Shown piece by piece: positions 1-16,216 of a stretch of DNA of 64,000 bases. Source of the DNA: Nicotiana tabacum. Lineage: Eukaryota; Streptophyta; Magnoliopsida; Solanales; Solanaceae. The DNA is taken from positions 139,550,948 through 139,614,947 of the forward strand of contig NC_134082.1 in the NCBI RefSeq assembly GCF_000715075.1, read 5' to 3'. Both the position numbers and the translations under genes were made by a program. The notes beneath the pieces are model-generated. The model did no database searches. It had not been told where the DNA came from and was given only the letters and a program-made list of their open reading frames with translations. Positions within the stretch are counted from its first letter, which is position 1; each line of letters opens with the position of its first letter.

Positions 1-1432
1 CTTCACCGGCTTTATCCAAAGCTATAAACTCTGATTTCATTGTAGAACGAGCGATACACGTCTGTTTGGAAGATTTCCAAGATACTGCTCCTCCACCAAC
101 AGTAAAAACATATCCACTTGTAGACTTTGTTTCTGTTGAGCCGGTTATCCAATTTGCATCACTATATCCTTCGATAACCGCAGGATATTTATTGTAGTGC
201 AAAACATAGTCTTGGGTATACTCTAAGTATCCCAGAACTCGTTTTATTGCCATCCAGTGATGTTTGTTGGGATTACTTGTGAATCGACTAAGTTTACTTA
301 TTGCACAAGCTATATCAGGTCGTGTACAGTTCATGATGTACATTAAGCTTCCCAATACACGAGCATACTCCAATTGAGACGTACTTTCACCTTTATTCTT
401 TATAAGATGATGGTTTAAGTCAATTGGAGTTCTTGCACTTCTAAATTCGAAGTGTTTGAATTTTTCCAGTACCATTTTCACGTAATGTGACTGAGACAAA
501 GTTAGACCTTGAGGAGTCCTCTGGATTTTAATTCCTAGAATTACATCGGCAACTCCTAAGTCTTTCATATCAAACTTACTAGCAAGCATATGTTTAGTAG
601 CTTGAATGTCGGCAATGTCTTTGCTCATTATTAGCATATCATCAACATATAAGCAAACAATGACTATATAATTTGGAACGTTCTTAATGTAAACACATTT
701 ATCACATTCATTAATCTTAAAACCATTTGACAACATTGTTTGGTCAAATTTCGCATGCCATTGGTTGGGTGCTTGTTTTAGTCCATAAAGGGACTTGACA
801 AGTCTATACACCTTCTTTTCTTTTCCCGGAACCACAAACCCTTCAGGTTGGTTCATGTAAATTTCTTCCTCAAGATCACCATTTAAGAATGTTGTTTTTA
901 CATCCATTTGATGGATTTGAAGACCATACAAGGTGGCTAACGCTATTAGCATCCGAATGGATGTAATTCTTGTTACCGGCGAGTATTTATCAAAATAGTC
1001 AAGACCTTCTCGTTGTCTAAATCCTTTGACAACAAGTTTTGCCTTGTATTTGTCAATAGTACCATCGTCCTTCATTTTCTTCTTGAAAATCCATTTAGAA
1101 CCCAACGTTTTGTTACCTGGAGGAAGATCAACCAATTCCCAGGTATGGTTTCTCAATATGGATTCTATTTCACTATTGACAGCTTCTTTCCAATATTATG
1201 CTTATGAGGAAGACATTGCTTCCTTGAAGGTACGAGGCTCATTTTCTAACAGAAAAGTCAGAAAATCTGGACCGAATGAAGTAGATATCCTTTGACGTTT
1301 ATTTCTTCTTCGATTTTCTTCATTAGGCATACCATCTGTTATTTCCTCCCGAGGTCGTTTTGACTTTTGGCAGGTCACTTCACTTTCCTTTTTATACGGA
1401 TAAATAGTTTCAAAGAATTTAGCATTATCTGA
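1..1432 (-). pseudogene. Copia pol, reverse transcriptase and RNase H part (runs off window start)
   Basis: Read on the minus strand this stretch gives a nearly continuous Ty1/copia RT-RNase H protein. The N-terminal RT block [11 protein letters not shown] lies just below position 1190. The catalytic YVDD box is at 638-649, SLYGLKQAP lies near 780-810, and the RNase H blocks SDANW and [12 protein letters not shown] lie between 170 and 1. Its role was cDNA synthesis for a retrotransposon. It is broken by two in-frame TAA codons (1196-1198 and 1202-1204), and a TAA at 1433-1435 separates it from the integrase part. The frame is still open at position 1, so the 3' end and 3' LTR lie outside the window. 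Many conserved blocks with few stops suggest a fairly young but dead copy. Confidence 0.9.
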
Positions 1433-2107
1433 TTATATTATCGTATTAATGTGAATCTTAGGATTTTCTGATTTATGAACCATAAAACGATATGCCTTGC
1501 TATTGGTTACATATCCAATAAACACACAATCAACCGTTTTTGGACCTATCTTAACCCTTTTAGGTTTAGGAACCTGTACTTTAGCTAAACACCCCCACAC
1601 TTTGAAGTATTTCAAGCTAGGCTTCCTTCCTTTCCACTTTTCATAAGGAATGGACTGTGTTTTACTATGAGGAATACGATTGATTATCCGGTTAGCTGTA
1701 AGTATAGCTTCCCCCCACAAGTTCTGTGGTAAGCCAGAACTTATTAGCAATGCATTCATCATCTCCTTCAACGTTCGATTCTTCCTCTCCGCAATTCCAT
1801 TAGATTGTGGAGAGTAAGGGGCAGTTGTTTGGTGAATAATGCCATTTTCCAAACAAATTTCTTCAAAAGGAGATTCATATTCGTCACCCCTATCACTTCT
1901 TATCATTTTGATCTTTTTGTTTAGTTGCGTTTCAACTTCACTCTTGTATTGCTTGAAAGCATCAATTGCCTCATCTTTACTATTAAGTAAATAAACATAG
2001 AAGTATCTCGTGCTATCGTCAATAAAAGTAATAAAATACTTTTTCCCACCGCGAGATGGTGTTGACTTCATGTCGCAAATATCTGTGTGAATTAAGTCTA
2101 AAGGACT
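1433..2107 (-). pseudogene. Copia pol, integrase core
   Basis: This is the rve-type integrase catalytic core of the same copia element. Visible motifs are IHTDICDM (first Asp, reached only after a frame change near 2100), MIRSDRGDEY (second Asp) and SPQSNGIAERKNRT (catalytic Glu), so the D-D-E triad residues are all present. The region after it (LWGEAI, NRIPHS, WGCLAKV) is typical of copia integrases. The reading frame differs by a single-base shift from the upstream gag-protease frame at about 2100 and ends at TAA 1433-1435 where the family continues into RT. Confidence 0.9.
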
Positions 2108-3006
2108 TGAATCCTTTCAACGGACTTATAAGGATGCTTAGCATACTTTGATTCCACACATATTTGACATTTGGAATTAATGCAATCAAATTTTGGCAAT
2201 ACTTCTAGATTTATCATCTTCCGCAATGTTTTGAAGTTTACGTGACCTAAACGTGAATGACATAAAGTGTTTGACTCAAGTAAGTAAGAAGAAACATTCA
2301 CTTTATTGATAGGAACTGCTATTACATTTAGCTTAAAAAGGCCCTTATTTAGGTAACCTTTTCCTACATATACATCGTTCTTACTAAGTACAACACTATT
2401 AGAAACAAAAATACATTTGAATCCGTTCTTGATAAGAAGTGAGGTAGACACAAGATTCTTGCAAATTTCTGGAACATGGAGGACTTGGTTTAGAGTCACT
2501 ATTTTTCCCGACGTCATCTTCAATGCAATCTTACCAACTCCTTCAATTTTGGCCGTAGATGAATTTCCCATGAAGATTGTGTCGTCGGGTCCTGCGGGGG
2601 CATAAGAAGAAAATAACTCCTTGTTAGCACAAACATGGCGGGTGACTCCAGAATCTATCCACCATTCTTTTGGATTTCCTACCAAGTTGCATTCAGACAA
2701 CATGGCACATAAGTCCTCCATTTCATCTTCAACCATGTTAGCTTGATTCTTTTTCTTCTTATCATTCTTTGGCGCACGATAATCCACGGCCTTATGCCCA
2801 GATTTTCCACAGTTGTGGCAATTACCCTTGAACTTTTTCTTGCTTGGGTAATTCTTTGGTCCAGAAGCCTTCTTCCTCTTCTTATTTTGTGGCGCTTCCT
2901 CAACAACGTTTGCCCTTATTATTGTCGAGTTTTCACGTGACTTCTTTTCAGCATTTTTGTTGTCTTCTTCTATCCTCAAACGAACAATCAAGTCTTCAAG
3001 TGTCAT
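2098..3006 (-). pseudogene. Copia gag C-terminus, protease and pre-integrase zinc domain
   Basis: An open frame of 302 residues carries three parts in order. A lysine-rich gag end has a CCHC-like knuckle (CHNCGKSGHKAVDY) in which the last Cys is replaced by Tyr. The aspartic protease site is WWIDSGVTRHVC. The pre-integrase domain has HSRLGHVN and CQICVESK. In a working element these parts package RNA, mature the polyprotein and bind DNA. The N-terminal boundary is a TAG codon (3007-3009) that interrupts the gag frame (KRK-stop-MTLEDL). The knuckle change would be expected to weaken zinc binding. Confidence 0.88.
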
Positions 3007-3717
3007 CTACTTCCGCTTGTATTTAAGATAGCTCTTAAAGTCCTTCCACAACGGAGGTAACTTCTCAATGAAAGCGACGACTTGAAAGGCCTCATTTATG
3101 ACCATACCTTCAATAATAAATTCACAATTAATAACACGAAAAATCTTATTAATAAAATTATTGATTCGGGTCATACCTTCAGCAAGGAGATCATGCACAA
3201 TGACTTGTAATTCTTGGACTTGAGTTATGACCGACCTAGTGTCAATCATCTTGAAATCCAAAAACCTTGCAGCCACGAACTTCTTAAGTCCGGCATCCTC
3301 AGTCTTGTACTTCTTCTCAAGCGCATTCCATAATGCTTTTGAAGTTTCCATGACACTATAGACATTGTACAAGCTATCTTCCAAACAACTCAAAATGTAG
3401 TTTTTTCACAAGAAATCAGAATGTTTCCATGCTTCAGTTACCACAAATCGTTCGTCATCCGGAGTGCCTTCAGCCAGGGCCGAAGGATCCTACTTGATGA
3501 ATCGCTGCAAACTCAACGTAGTCAGATAGAAGAGCATCTTCATTTGCCGACGTTTGAAGTCAATACTGGAAAACTTTCCGGGTTTTTCTGCTGGTGCCAT
3601 AGCATGAGCAGGAGTTGAACGGCTTGACGAGGCAGCAATACTCGTAACAGAACTTTGTATGGTTTCCATTAGTTTGGTTTTCATTCCCGACGTCATTTCC
3701 ATTAGTTTGGTTTTCAT
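3007..3717 (-). pseudogene. Copia gag, N-terminal and central part
   Basis: The minus strand encodes a copia gag (UBN2/retrotran_gag type). Blocks include [48 protein letters not shown] and [18 protein letters not shown]. In-frame stops occur at 3490-3492 (TAG), 3406-3408 (TGA in FL-stop-KNYIL) and 3007-3009 (TAG). A tandem duplication of a short DNA segment near 3655-3717 repeats the residues MKTKLME at the N-terminus. The start is uncertain. The element makes no intact gag. Confidence 0.85.
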
Positions 3718-4900
3718 TCAACATGTTTCTGTAGAGTTGGAAACAAAACAGAACTTTGTTAAATCAGTGAAGTTTTGATATCTTCAAACTGAATACCAAA
3801 CCAAACACACAACACGTAACAATGGTGAAATTTTTATATACTTCAAACTCATACGTTTCTTATTCCGGTAAAGTTTTGTTATACTTTAAACCGGACAGAA
3901 CAATTATTGGAGTAGAAAGCACGAAGGCTTTAGTCTACAAACCAGTATACAAAATATAGATAACAGTTTAATATATATATTTCAACACAGAAATGTTAGA
4001 TTTTAAAATTCCTTAAGCTTGTAACCCGCTTCTGTGTGGAAACACAAAATTAGGAGGAAACTAAAGAAAAACTGTTAGAAGGAAAAACTGGAACAAAAAA
4101 CAGTAAATAATAAGAAATATTCCGAGTCCACAATTTTCTTGTGCGTCCTTAAGGAATTTTAACCCCCTCACACGTTGCCAATGTAATGGATTAAATCCTC
4201 CCAAGATAAAACGGAATAAACCTTCATGCAACAGTGGTAACACAAACTGCAGGATACCAACGAACTCAAAGAACGGAGCAAAATCACACTTACGAATTTG
4301 AGAGAGAGAGACTGCAAATTATGATGCAGTGTATTCAGAAAGAAAGAAGTTCTGGAGTGTTTTTCGTATATAGAAAATGGAGCCTTGCCTCAGAATTTAT
4401 AGGCAATTATTAGAAGAGGTGTCTGGAAAAGATGCCTTTTCAGAAGAATACGTTGCCTGCCGCGGTTCTACCGCGACCGCGGCAGAACCGCGGTCAGAGA
4501 GGCTCTCTGAATCTGCCTGCCGCGGTTCTACCGCGGTCGCGGTAAAACCGCGGCCAGAGAGACCCTCTAAATCTTCAGTAGGATTCTGGCGTATTTTCAG
4601 CAGTGATTTGGCATTTAATTAATTATTAAATAATTAAATAAATTTTGTCCAAAAAATAATCTTATCGATCATTTGCCAAAGCCAAAGCCAAAGCCGAGCC
4701 GAGCGAGCGACGACGGCGACGGCGCGAGGGTTAATTCTCTTCAACTCCTTTTAAGAGTTTTAAGAAGTGATTCTATATATAAACACACAAATGTGGTTGT
4801 CCCTCACCAATGAGGGATAAAGTGCAAAACAAAAGTTAACTTCTTCAAATTTTTCATTTTCCCTCAATTTTATTTCCCCCCATTTCCAATTCACACTTCT
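3718..4900 (-). mobile_element. Leader and probable 5' LTR of the copia element
   Basis: This is the non-coding stretch upstream of gag on the minus strand. A strong TATA-like sequence on the minus strand (GCCTATAAATTC, plus positions 4393-4404) and a GC-rich duplicated block behind it look like a U3 promoter, so the 5' LTR probably covers roughly 4050-4900. I could not find a convincing primer-binding site or exact TG/CA ends, and the partner LTR is outside the window, so the boundaries are estimates. Confidence 0.5.
4456..4575. repeat. 60-bp tandem duplication rich in CCGCGGT
   Basis: Two adjacent 60-bp copies (starting about 4456 and 4516) each contain CCGCGGTTCTACCGCG followed by a partly inverted CCGCGG block and then a CAGAGAG tail. 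Each copy can fold on itself. They lie about 55-160 bp upstream, in minus-strand terms, of the TATA-like box at 4393-4404. The same motif recurs in the Athila-like element of this window. Confidence 0.85.
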
Positions 4901-6699
4901 TCTACTTTAAAGCCCAATGGCTTAAAGTCCAACACAATCACCTTTATATCGCTAACATTTCATCAACTTACAATATCCCTTATCGTCCTCTTGTCGACAG
5001 TCTCTAGGATTGAGCTTACATACAATTTTTTAAAATTATTCGGAATTTGAAATTTCTTGACCTGACTAATCCAGATTTAGTTTTAAATAAACTAATCCGG
5101 ATTTACGTATTGTATGGTAGGTACACTAGTTATGGATGTTTCTTATATATCTAAATGTTTCTTATTTTCAAGGTTCGAATCCAAAAAATTTGGTTAAAGA
5201 TAGAGGCATTCCTAACATTCTCACCACACTATTTACACAGTTTTGTTTGGGTTTTTAGTTTACCCACCATGAAACAGATGGTGTTTTTGTTTGAAATAGT
5301 TTAGTCGACTAATACACTAAAAAATTTAATTTCATTAGTTGGGCAAACTTCTTTTTGCATATCACATAACAGACTTATTCCCCCTTTTTAAAATGTTCAG
5401 ATATACGTAATTTGATGGTTACGCTCAACTAATAATGCCCATTATTATTTATTTAACTGAGAAAATCTATTTATGAGTTCATTGAGGGAACTATCAGGGA
5501 TCGATGCTAGCTAAACCCACAACCTAAAATATTTTTAGAACCCTTTGATACTACATTAAGAGCTTTCTTGCGTTAATGGAATTGAAAAATCAACACGTAT
5601 AGTGTAATCTTGTGAAAAAATTGAGAGAAATTAATAAAACCATCCACATTAACCCCCCATATAAAATAATGAATAGTTAGACGAATCGGAGTAGTTAATT
5701 TGTAAAGGTAACAACATATGTATAAATAATATTAATTAGTTAGTAGCACAAATGTCTAAAAAAAGTGTTGAGACAAATAAATTGTTCCACTCCCCATGTA
5801 TCTTGTTGGCGCAGAGGGTTTTTGCATGCGAAAAATGCTTGTGGTTTCTGTCATTTTAGTGGTGGTTAATTTTTTGTTTGTAGCATTCAACAGCTAAATG
5901 CCCAACCTTTGAGAATGTTTATAATTTAATGCTTTGGAGATTAACCGTGTCACCCAAAGACATTATATATTGTATTCGTCTTTGAAGCTATAGACTAGCA
6001 AAGACAATAAACAAGACCTTATGTCATCACTCCACCATTCTCGTACTCATCTCGTCAAGTCATTATCTTTAATACTAATTTTTGGGTTAAAATGACCCAA
6101 AAATATTTTTAATAAGGTATGATATTATTTATTTTGGGTCATTTTCACACCGTTTCTCAAAAGATCTCATACCATGCATTAAGAGTATCCAATACCTTAT
6201 AATTAATTTTTTTTTTTAAAACTTTTCACGTGAGACTTATTCACACACATCTAACATTGTATTTGGATTTTTTCAGCACATCCATTATGAACTTAATCTA
6301 AATTTGTGATAATTCATAAATGGACAGGTAGACTTATTATATTTAAAAGATGTACCTAAATGAAGCACATTTATTAGTATTCAAAACTGTGAATTTGTAT
6401 GTGATTATAAAATTTAAACGTACTTACTATATTCCCATGTTATTCAGGCCGCCCGACATTCACAGTCTGAACTTGCCGATTTTAGCAGTCCCCTCGTACA
6501 GAACCAGTCCACGTGCGTGTAAAATAAACACCAGAGAGAGGAGGGAGGGGAACAGACTCCTAATTCCAGAAGGAAAAAACCAAAAACCTCGTGTCTATTT
6601 TCTTAATCTCAGAGAGGCCATAATAAAGAAATGAAAATACAGAAAATCAAAAGGACAAAAAAGAATATCAAAGGGTAAAATTATCAGTTTTTTTCTCCC
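4901..6699. other. AT-rich intergenic region, no gene seen
   Basis: No protein frame with recognisable similarity is visible on either strand. The stretch is AT-rich. It contains a short palindrome around 6080-6105 (TTTTGGGTTAAAATGACCCAAAA), with a related TTTTGGGTCATTTT further on near 6137, which could be a small decayed inverted-repeat element. The last several hundred bases probably include the promoter of the downstream kinase gene, but I found no decisive TATA box. Confidence 0.5.
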
Positions 6700-6971
6700 T
6701 CCATAAAACTGAAAATAAGAGGGGCTTATGGTTCTTCTTCCAAAAGTCTCTGTTTTGACCATGGTCCATCTTCATCTCCCCTCTCCTTCTTCCCGTTTTC
6801 CTCTTTTCTCCTTCTAATAACTTTCCTCTTAAATCTCTTTTATTATTGTCTTACATTCACATTCTCCTCCCCCAATATAATTCTCTCCTTATATCCATAA
6901 TCTTTCTTCAATTGTCTGATGATTTGGTTTTTTCTCCAAAAACATTGAGGTTTTATATTCATATCCCAATT
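6700..6971 (+). promoter_or_regulatory. Pyrimidine-rich 5' leader of the kinase gene
   Basis: The 270 bases before the kinase start are strongly C/T-rich (notably about 6767-6850, runs of CTCC, CTTC and TTCTCC), as is common for plant 5' UTRs. The kinase frame is open upstream back to about 6846, but no in-frame ATG occurs there. ATG 6972 is therefore the first usable in-frame start, and it yields the expected myristoylation signal. The transcription start site is not determined. Confidence 0.5.
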
Positions 6972-11983
<5,012 letters not shown>

Positions 11984-12380
11984 CTTCGTAAAGGTGCATA
12001 GAAGTGAGTGTTTAGAGAAGTGAAAGTCCTCCGTGAGAAAATTTTGGTGGAAGTTCCTGTTGGTTTACGTGTTCTCATGTGCTGTTCTCTGCTGCCATTC
12101 TCTATATAGAGGTCTCTAAGATGAATGGTATTTCAGAGACCTTTGGCCCAATGGCCTTGTGTAGCCAGCGGCCGCCATGCCAAGCGCGGTTCCCACAGAG
12201 TTTGCCTTTGTAATCCAGAAAGGTATTTGGTTTGAAATTGCTTCTTCTAAACAACCAGCAGCAATATCTGTATTCTGGTCGTTTTAGTGTACATTCTTTT
12301 CCCCTGTCCTGAGTCTATGCATTTCCCTTTGATAGTGTAATTAATACTATGTCATTATTATAGATTATATCATCAATGAG
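11984..12380 (+). other. Probable 3' UTR of the kinase gene
   Basis: The sequence after the TAG stop (11981-11983) lacks coding potential and becomes AT-rich near 12330-12380 (GTGTAATTAATACTATG and similar), as in plant near-upstream polyadenylation elements. It includes a short GC-rich patch around 12165-12195. No exact AATAAA was seen, so the 3' end is only approximate. Confidence 0.4.
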
Positions 12381-13747
12381 AATCGGCTTTATCAAAATAT
12401 TTGTTCATGAGACCTCGTTTGTCATGTTAGGAAACTTCACATTAACCGTCGGAAGCTAGTAAAAGATAGTATAGTAAATACGGATGTTTAGGGAGATGAG
12501 CCTGAGAATCATTTTGGTCTATAGAGTTTGTTGCAGATAATGCTATCTAAAGAGAACAATCTCTTTATTCAACAGCACGCGAGACTATTTTAAACTGTTT
12601 TAATTCCACCACGTGTCTTGTTACTTTTCAAATATAAGACTTGATATTGGATCTTGTTTACATGCGCGCCAATGTTTTTCAATAAGTTATCTTTCTGAGA
12701 AATTGATGTTTTATTACATAACTTTGTGTTATCGTAACGTGAATATCCAGTTAGAAGATTTCAAATAGACCATCAGTGGATAGCATAAGTATAATATTGT
12801 GGTATATAGTGGGAAATAGTTCACTTGTATCAAAGCATATTCTAGAGTGGAGTGCTGGTTGCTGCAATTCCCTAATAATAAAAGAAAGCCGTTCATCAAT
12901 TTTTAAATTGCCACATCTTTTACATGGTCAATACTCCACTCTTCTACTTTTCCTTTTCGATAAATATATTTTGATCCACGAACATAGCATTACTCTTTGT
13001 TTATGAACTTGTTAGTATACGCGGAAAAAACAAATCTTTTTAGCATAGAGGTACTTTACATCGAGATTCAAAATGTGGAATTCTAAATTGTTTATTGAGC
13101 CTAGCTAGAATTATATGTTGAAATTTCATGCTACGTAGACAATGCATTCAGATAGTCAGTTTTCCTTGAATTCAAAGTTATAATTTCGAAAGAAATATTT
13201 CTTTAGGAAATACTAGCGCTAAACAATTAACGAAGTGCTTATAATAGCGCATTTTGAAACGATTAAAAGAAGTCTTAAGTAAACGAGGACTTCATTTGAT
13301 CTCGTCTTTAGTGGTAGATAATAGCGCATTTATCGTCGGATTTGCTTGTAGGTAAGATAATTGTTATGTTTTGGTTGAGGAATTAGAGAAATCAGATAAC
13401 ACTTGTAGTCCGGCTTTTACAGAGTAACGTAATCATACTATGAAAGTGAGATTAGTTAACCAAACAATTCTATACGATGCAGTTAAACATTGCCCAAATA
13501 GATAAACAAAGTTTATCAAGTCGCTTTACTTGTGAGTATGGGCTTTATCTTTTACTAACAGTAGTTGTTTTGGCGCCACTAAGCAAGTACAAAACCTCTT
13601 GCAAGGTTCAAATAACTGCATTTGTCACGTCGCTTTTTCCACCTAAATGGGCCATCCATATATACATTCTTCAACAACCTGCGCCGCATGTGGTTGATAT
13701 GACAACCGAATCTGCAGAAAATGAATCAACTAAAACAAAAAACATTT
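12381..13747. other. Intergenic region, no gene seen
   Basis: AT-rich sequence between the kinase gene and the tRNA gene. Short frames in it show no recognisable similarity or codon bias. A 13-base direct repeat (ATAATAGCGCATTT, near 13231 and 13319) is the only small-scale structure noticed. Confidence 0.4.
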
Positions 13748-13821
13748 TGGCCCATGCAGGTCTCGAACCTGCGACCTTCGCGTTATTAGCACGACGCTCT
13801 AACCAACTGAGCTAATGGGCC
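13748..13821 (-). tRNA. trnI-AAU: tRNA-Ile (anticodon AAT)
   Basis: On the minus strand the 74-nt sequence folds as a standard tRNA. The acceptor stem is GGCCCAT/ATGGGCC with discriminator A (13748). The D-arm A box is TTAGCTCAGTTGG, the anticodon loop is CTAATAA with anticodon AAT, and the T arm GCAGG/CCTGC contains the B box GGTTCGAGACC. A T-run suitable as Pol III terminator follows on the minus strand at about 13735-13741. The gene is nuclear and intronless. First-position A is normally edited to inosine in eukaryotic tRNA-Ile. Confidence 0.95.
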
Positions 13822-14209
13822 ACTACGCCTAGTGCACTCACCTTGTACAATAAGACACAAAAGACATATACTTGTCTCCTACATATCTCCGTCAAAAAGA
13901 CATTTTCTTGTCATAAAGCAATAATGGTAACTATTTACGCAATACTTTTCAGTAACTATTATTCTGAACACTTCTTCGAGCCGAAAAATATAAATTTTCA
14001 AACACTTTAAATCTCGAAGCAAATCAAAGTGGATAATTTGTTATGAAAAGGTGAGGGAAATCAGGGAATAGGGTTTAAAGTAAAGACGCACCTGGTTCCA
14101 CTTTTTACCATATTCTTAATCTACGTATATTAAATCAGAATTATTGGTCGACTTTATAAAATAGACCATCAATATATATATAGAATTTAAATCAACTAGA
14201 GAGAGATGT
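13822..14209. other. Intergenic sequence, no feature seen
   Basis: AT-rich sequence between the tRNA gene and the duplicated segment that starts near 14210. The first 30 bases (upstream of the tRNA on its own strand) contain a CAAG element, a common start region of plant tRNA transcripts. Otherwise I see nothing. Confidence 0.3.
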
Positions 14210-14849
14210 ACAGTACATAATGGAGAAACGTAAGAGATCAATATTACAATTGCGTGGGGCCAAATCAAACAAATGCAAGTCTAAAATGTCAGGCTGGAGA
14301 GTGTAGAAGAAAAAATATGAGTAGATAGTGACGCCTTCACTCTCTATATAAAAAAGGACGAAGTTAATTGGATCCGATTAAGGTTTTATCTTCTTGTAAC
14401 GTCCGAAAAGTACTCTTTATCAGAATTTCTTCAGTGTTCAAAGCTTGAACTCGATATTATTAATTAAAAATAAAGATACCACATCTATTTCGACACAACC
14501 CTCAGATCAATAATTTCTTTGTCAAATGACTCTTGGGAGCTCGTAAAGCATATTGGAACTGTTTTTGACGTATTTGTTTCTGGATGAATTATTTTTTATG
14601 CTTTAACCGTATCTCACCCAAGTCGATGCATAATGGGCAATAAGTAAGTCCTTAAAATACTAGAAAAATGGTCTATTTTCACTGTAAGTTGCATCACCAA
14701 TTTGCCAATAGTCGTTGCACACTGTATGACTTTTTCCTTTCCTTCTTTTGTTATTTAGTAGTATTTGTATGTGTGTCCATGGATTCCAGAACCATTTTTC
14801 CTTAAGCTGAATTGACAGGTTTCCAGAAACAAATGGTGACATGGCCGTG

Positions 14850-14864
14850 CCCCCCCCCCCCCCC
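14850..14864. repeat. Poly-C run (15 C)
   Basis: An uninterrupted run of 15 cytosines within the diverged duplicated segment. The duplicate near 31070 lacks it, so it is a local expansion. Runs of this length are also prone to sequencing or assembly length error. Confidence 0.9.
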
Positions 14865-15207
14865 TCTTTTTGAAGAACTTTTTTCAATAGTATGCGGTTT
14901 CTGTCTCTTTTTTATTTGTTCAAACAGCATTTTAGTATTTCTTTGAAGGAAAATTCTTGTTGGTCGACTCATGAATCGGTGGACATGCACTAGGTAGACA
15001 TCATCCAATAAGAGTCGTCCACAATGGGTTTCGAATATTAATGATAAAGATATGTAGCTGTTGGACTAGAACGGTCCAAAATATTCTTAACATGGTGTGA
15101 TAGTGAAAATAGCACGAGCTAGCCAGTTTTCGAACTAATAATTAAAAAATAGTCATCATTTGCAAATTTATTAAAAAATAACCATTGTTTTGCTGAAACA
15201 TGAAAAG

Positions 15208-15425
15208 TTTCAGCATAGTATGTCGAATTATGGAGCTCATGCGTATAAATTTCCAGCATATTATGTTGGAATATATTCCAAAACACGAAAAAATTCCAGC
15301 ATAATATGCTGGATTATGGAGTTCTTGTGTGTAAACATCCAGCATATTATGTTAGAACTTCAGCACATTATGCTAGTATTAATCTCATAAGTAAAAAATT
15401 CGAACTTCGGCATATTATGCTGGAA
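15208..15425. repeat. Cluster of six near-palindromes (core CAGCATAATATGCTG)
   Basis: Six variants of TTCCAGCATAATATGCTGGA occur at about 15208-15227, 15251-15271, 15294-15313, 15337-15357, 15358-15377 and 15405-15425. Each is itself a near-perfect inverted repeat of about 20 bp; the copy at 15294 is perfect. They lie in sequence that has no counterpart in the duplicate near 31.2-31.4 kb, so the cluster looks like an insertion, possibly a foldback-type element. Confidence 0.8.
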
Positions 15426-16216
15426 TTTTTTCTGATTTTTAAGGATGTTTTTGTTCAGATTTTATCTTTACATATAAAATTTATTGAATTTCGATTACTT
15501 TTGAGACTGTGACTATTTTTCAATTACTAGTTGTAAATCTGGGTATTTCTGATTTTCCTCCTATATTATCCGATTTGAGCTAAGCCCGCATAGTTTTTCT
15601 CAATAGGCCTCACACAACTAAAAGTATACAATTCTTTATAATTAAGTAGCTTATTTTTCTTGTCTGATTTTCCATATGGGACTTTGTTCACATATACCCC
15701 TAGCGACTTTATCTATATACAAATTTCCAAGAATAGATAAGAATGGAAACTAACATATTATATCCCTAGTGATTTGCATATTGATCACAACGCTGGAGCA
15801 ATTACCATACGATCATGTATTGAGAAGATTGTAGTTGTTCCACTCATGAATATAACAATAGCATTCCAGACAATTTTAAAACTTCAAGATGGTGGATTCA
15901 ATTTTTATATGAAGAGGGGTTACTTCTATATACTGCTAGGTTGTTTTAACTTCCTAAATAAAAATATGGATGACTTGTCAGGATTACGATCTATTTCAAT
16001 CAACAAAAAAGAAGAAAAAAAGAGAGAAGGAAGAAGAAAGAAGCAAAGAAATTAATGCAACCTTTCCTTTGAACAGAAAAAAGAAGAGGAACCGGGAATT
16101 GTTCTCTGTTTTTTTGTCTTAAAAACGGTGGATAGAATTCAGATCCAATATTATTAAATGGAAAGTATATAATGGAGAAACATATTGATAAAAAATGGAC
16201 CTTAAAGCTAGCTCAG

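Larger units (their letters stand above)
14210..15840. repeat. Diverged segmental duplicate, copy 1
   Basis: Blocks in this segment reappear in the same order on both sides of the 16217-30474 retrotransposon. ATAATGGAGAAAC at about 14218 recurs at 16171. GTGGGGCCAAATCA at about 14256 recurs at 30605. TGACTCTTGGGAGCTCGTAAAGCATAT at about 14526 recurs near 30725. AAAAATGGTCTATTTTCA at about 14664 recurs at 30894. ACCATACGAT at about 15804 recurs near 31404. The segment therefore looks like one half of an old tandem duplication (period about 1.95 kb before the retrotransposon inserted). No gene was seen in it. Copy 1 carries an extra 0.4-kb palindrome-rich insert (15190-15530). Confidence 0.65.

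Noticed and set aside
4240..4262. GGATACCAACGAAC as a primer-binding site (minus strand TTGGTATCC) of the first copia element
   Set aside because: Only the TGGTATC core matches, and the adjacent sequence does not begin with TG as an LTR end should.
4377..4622. 81-codon frame (CRGSTA repeats) as a gene
   Set aside because: It reads through the duplicated CCGCGGT block of the presumed copia LTR and has no independent support.
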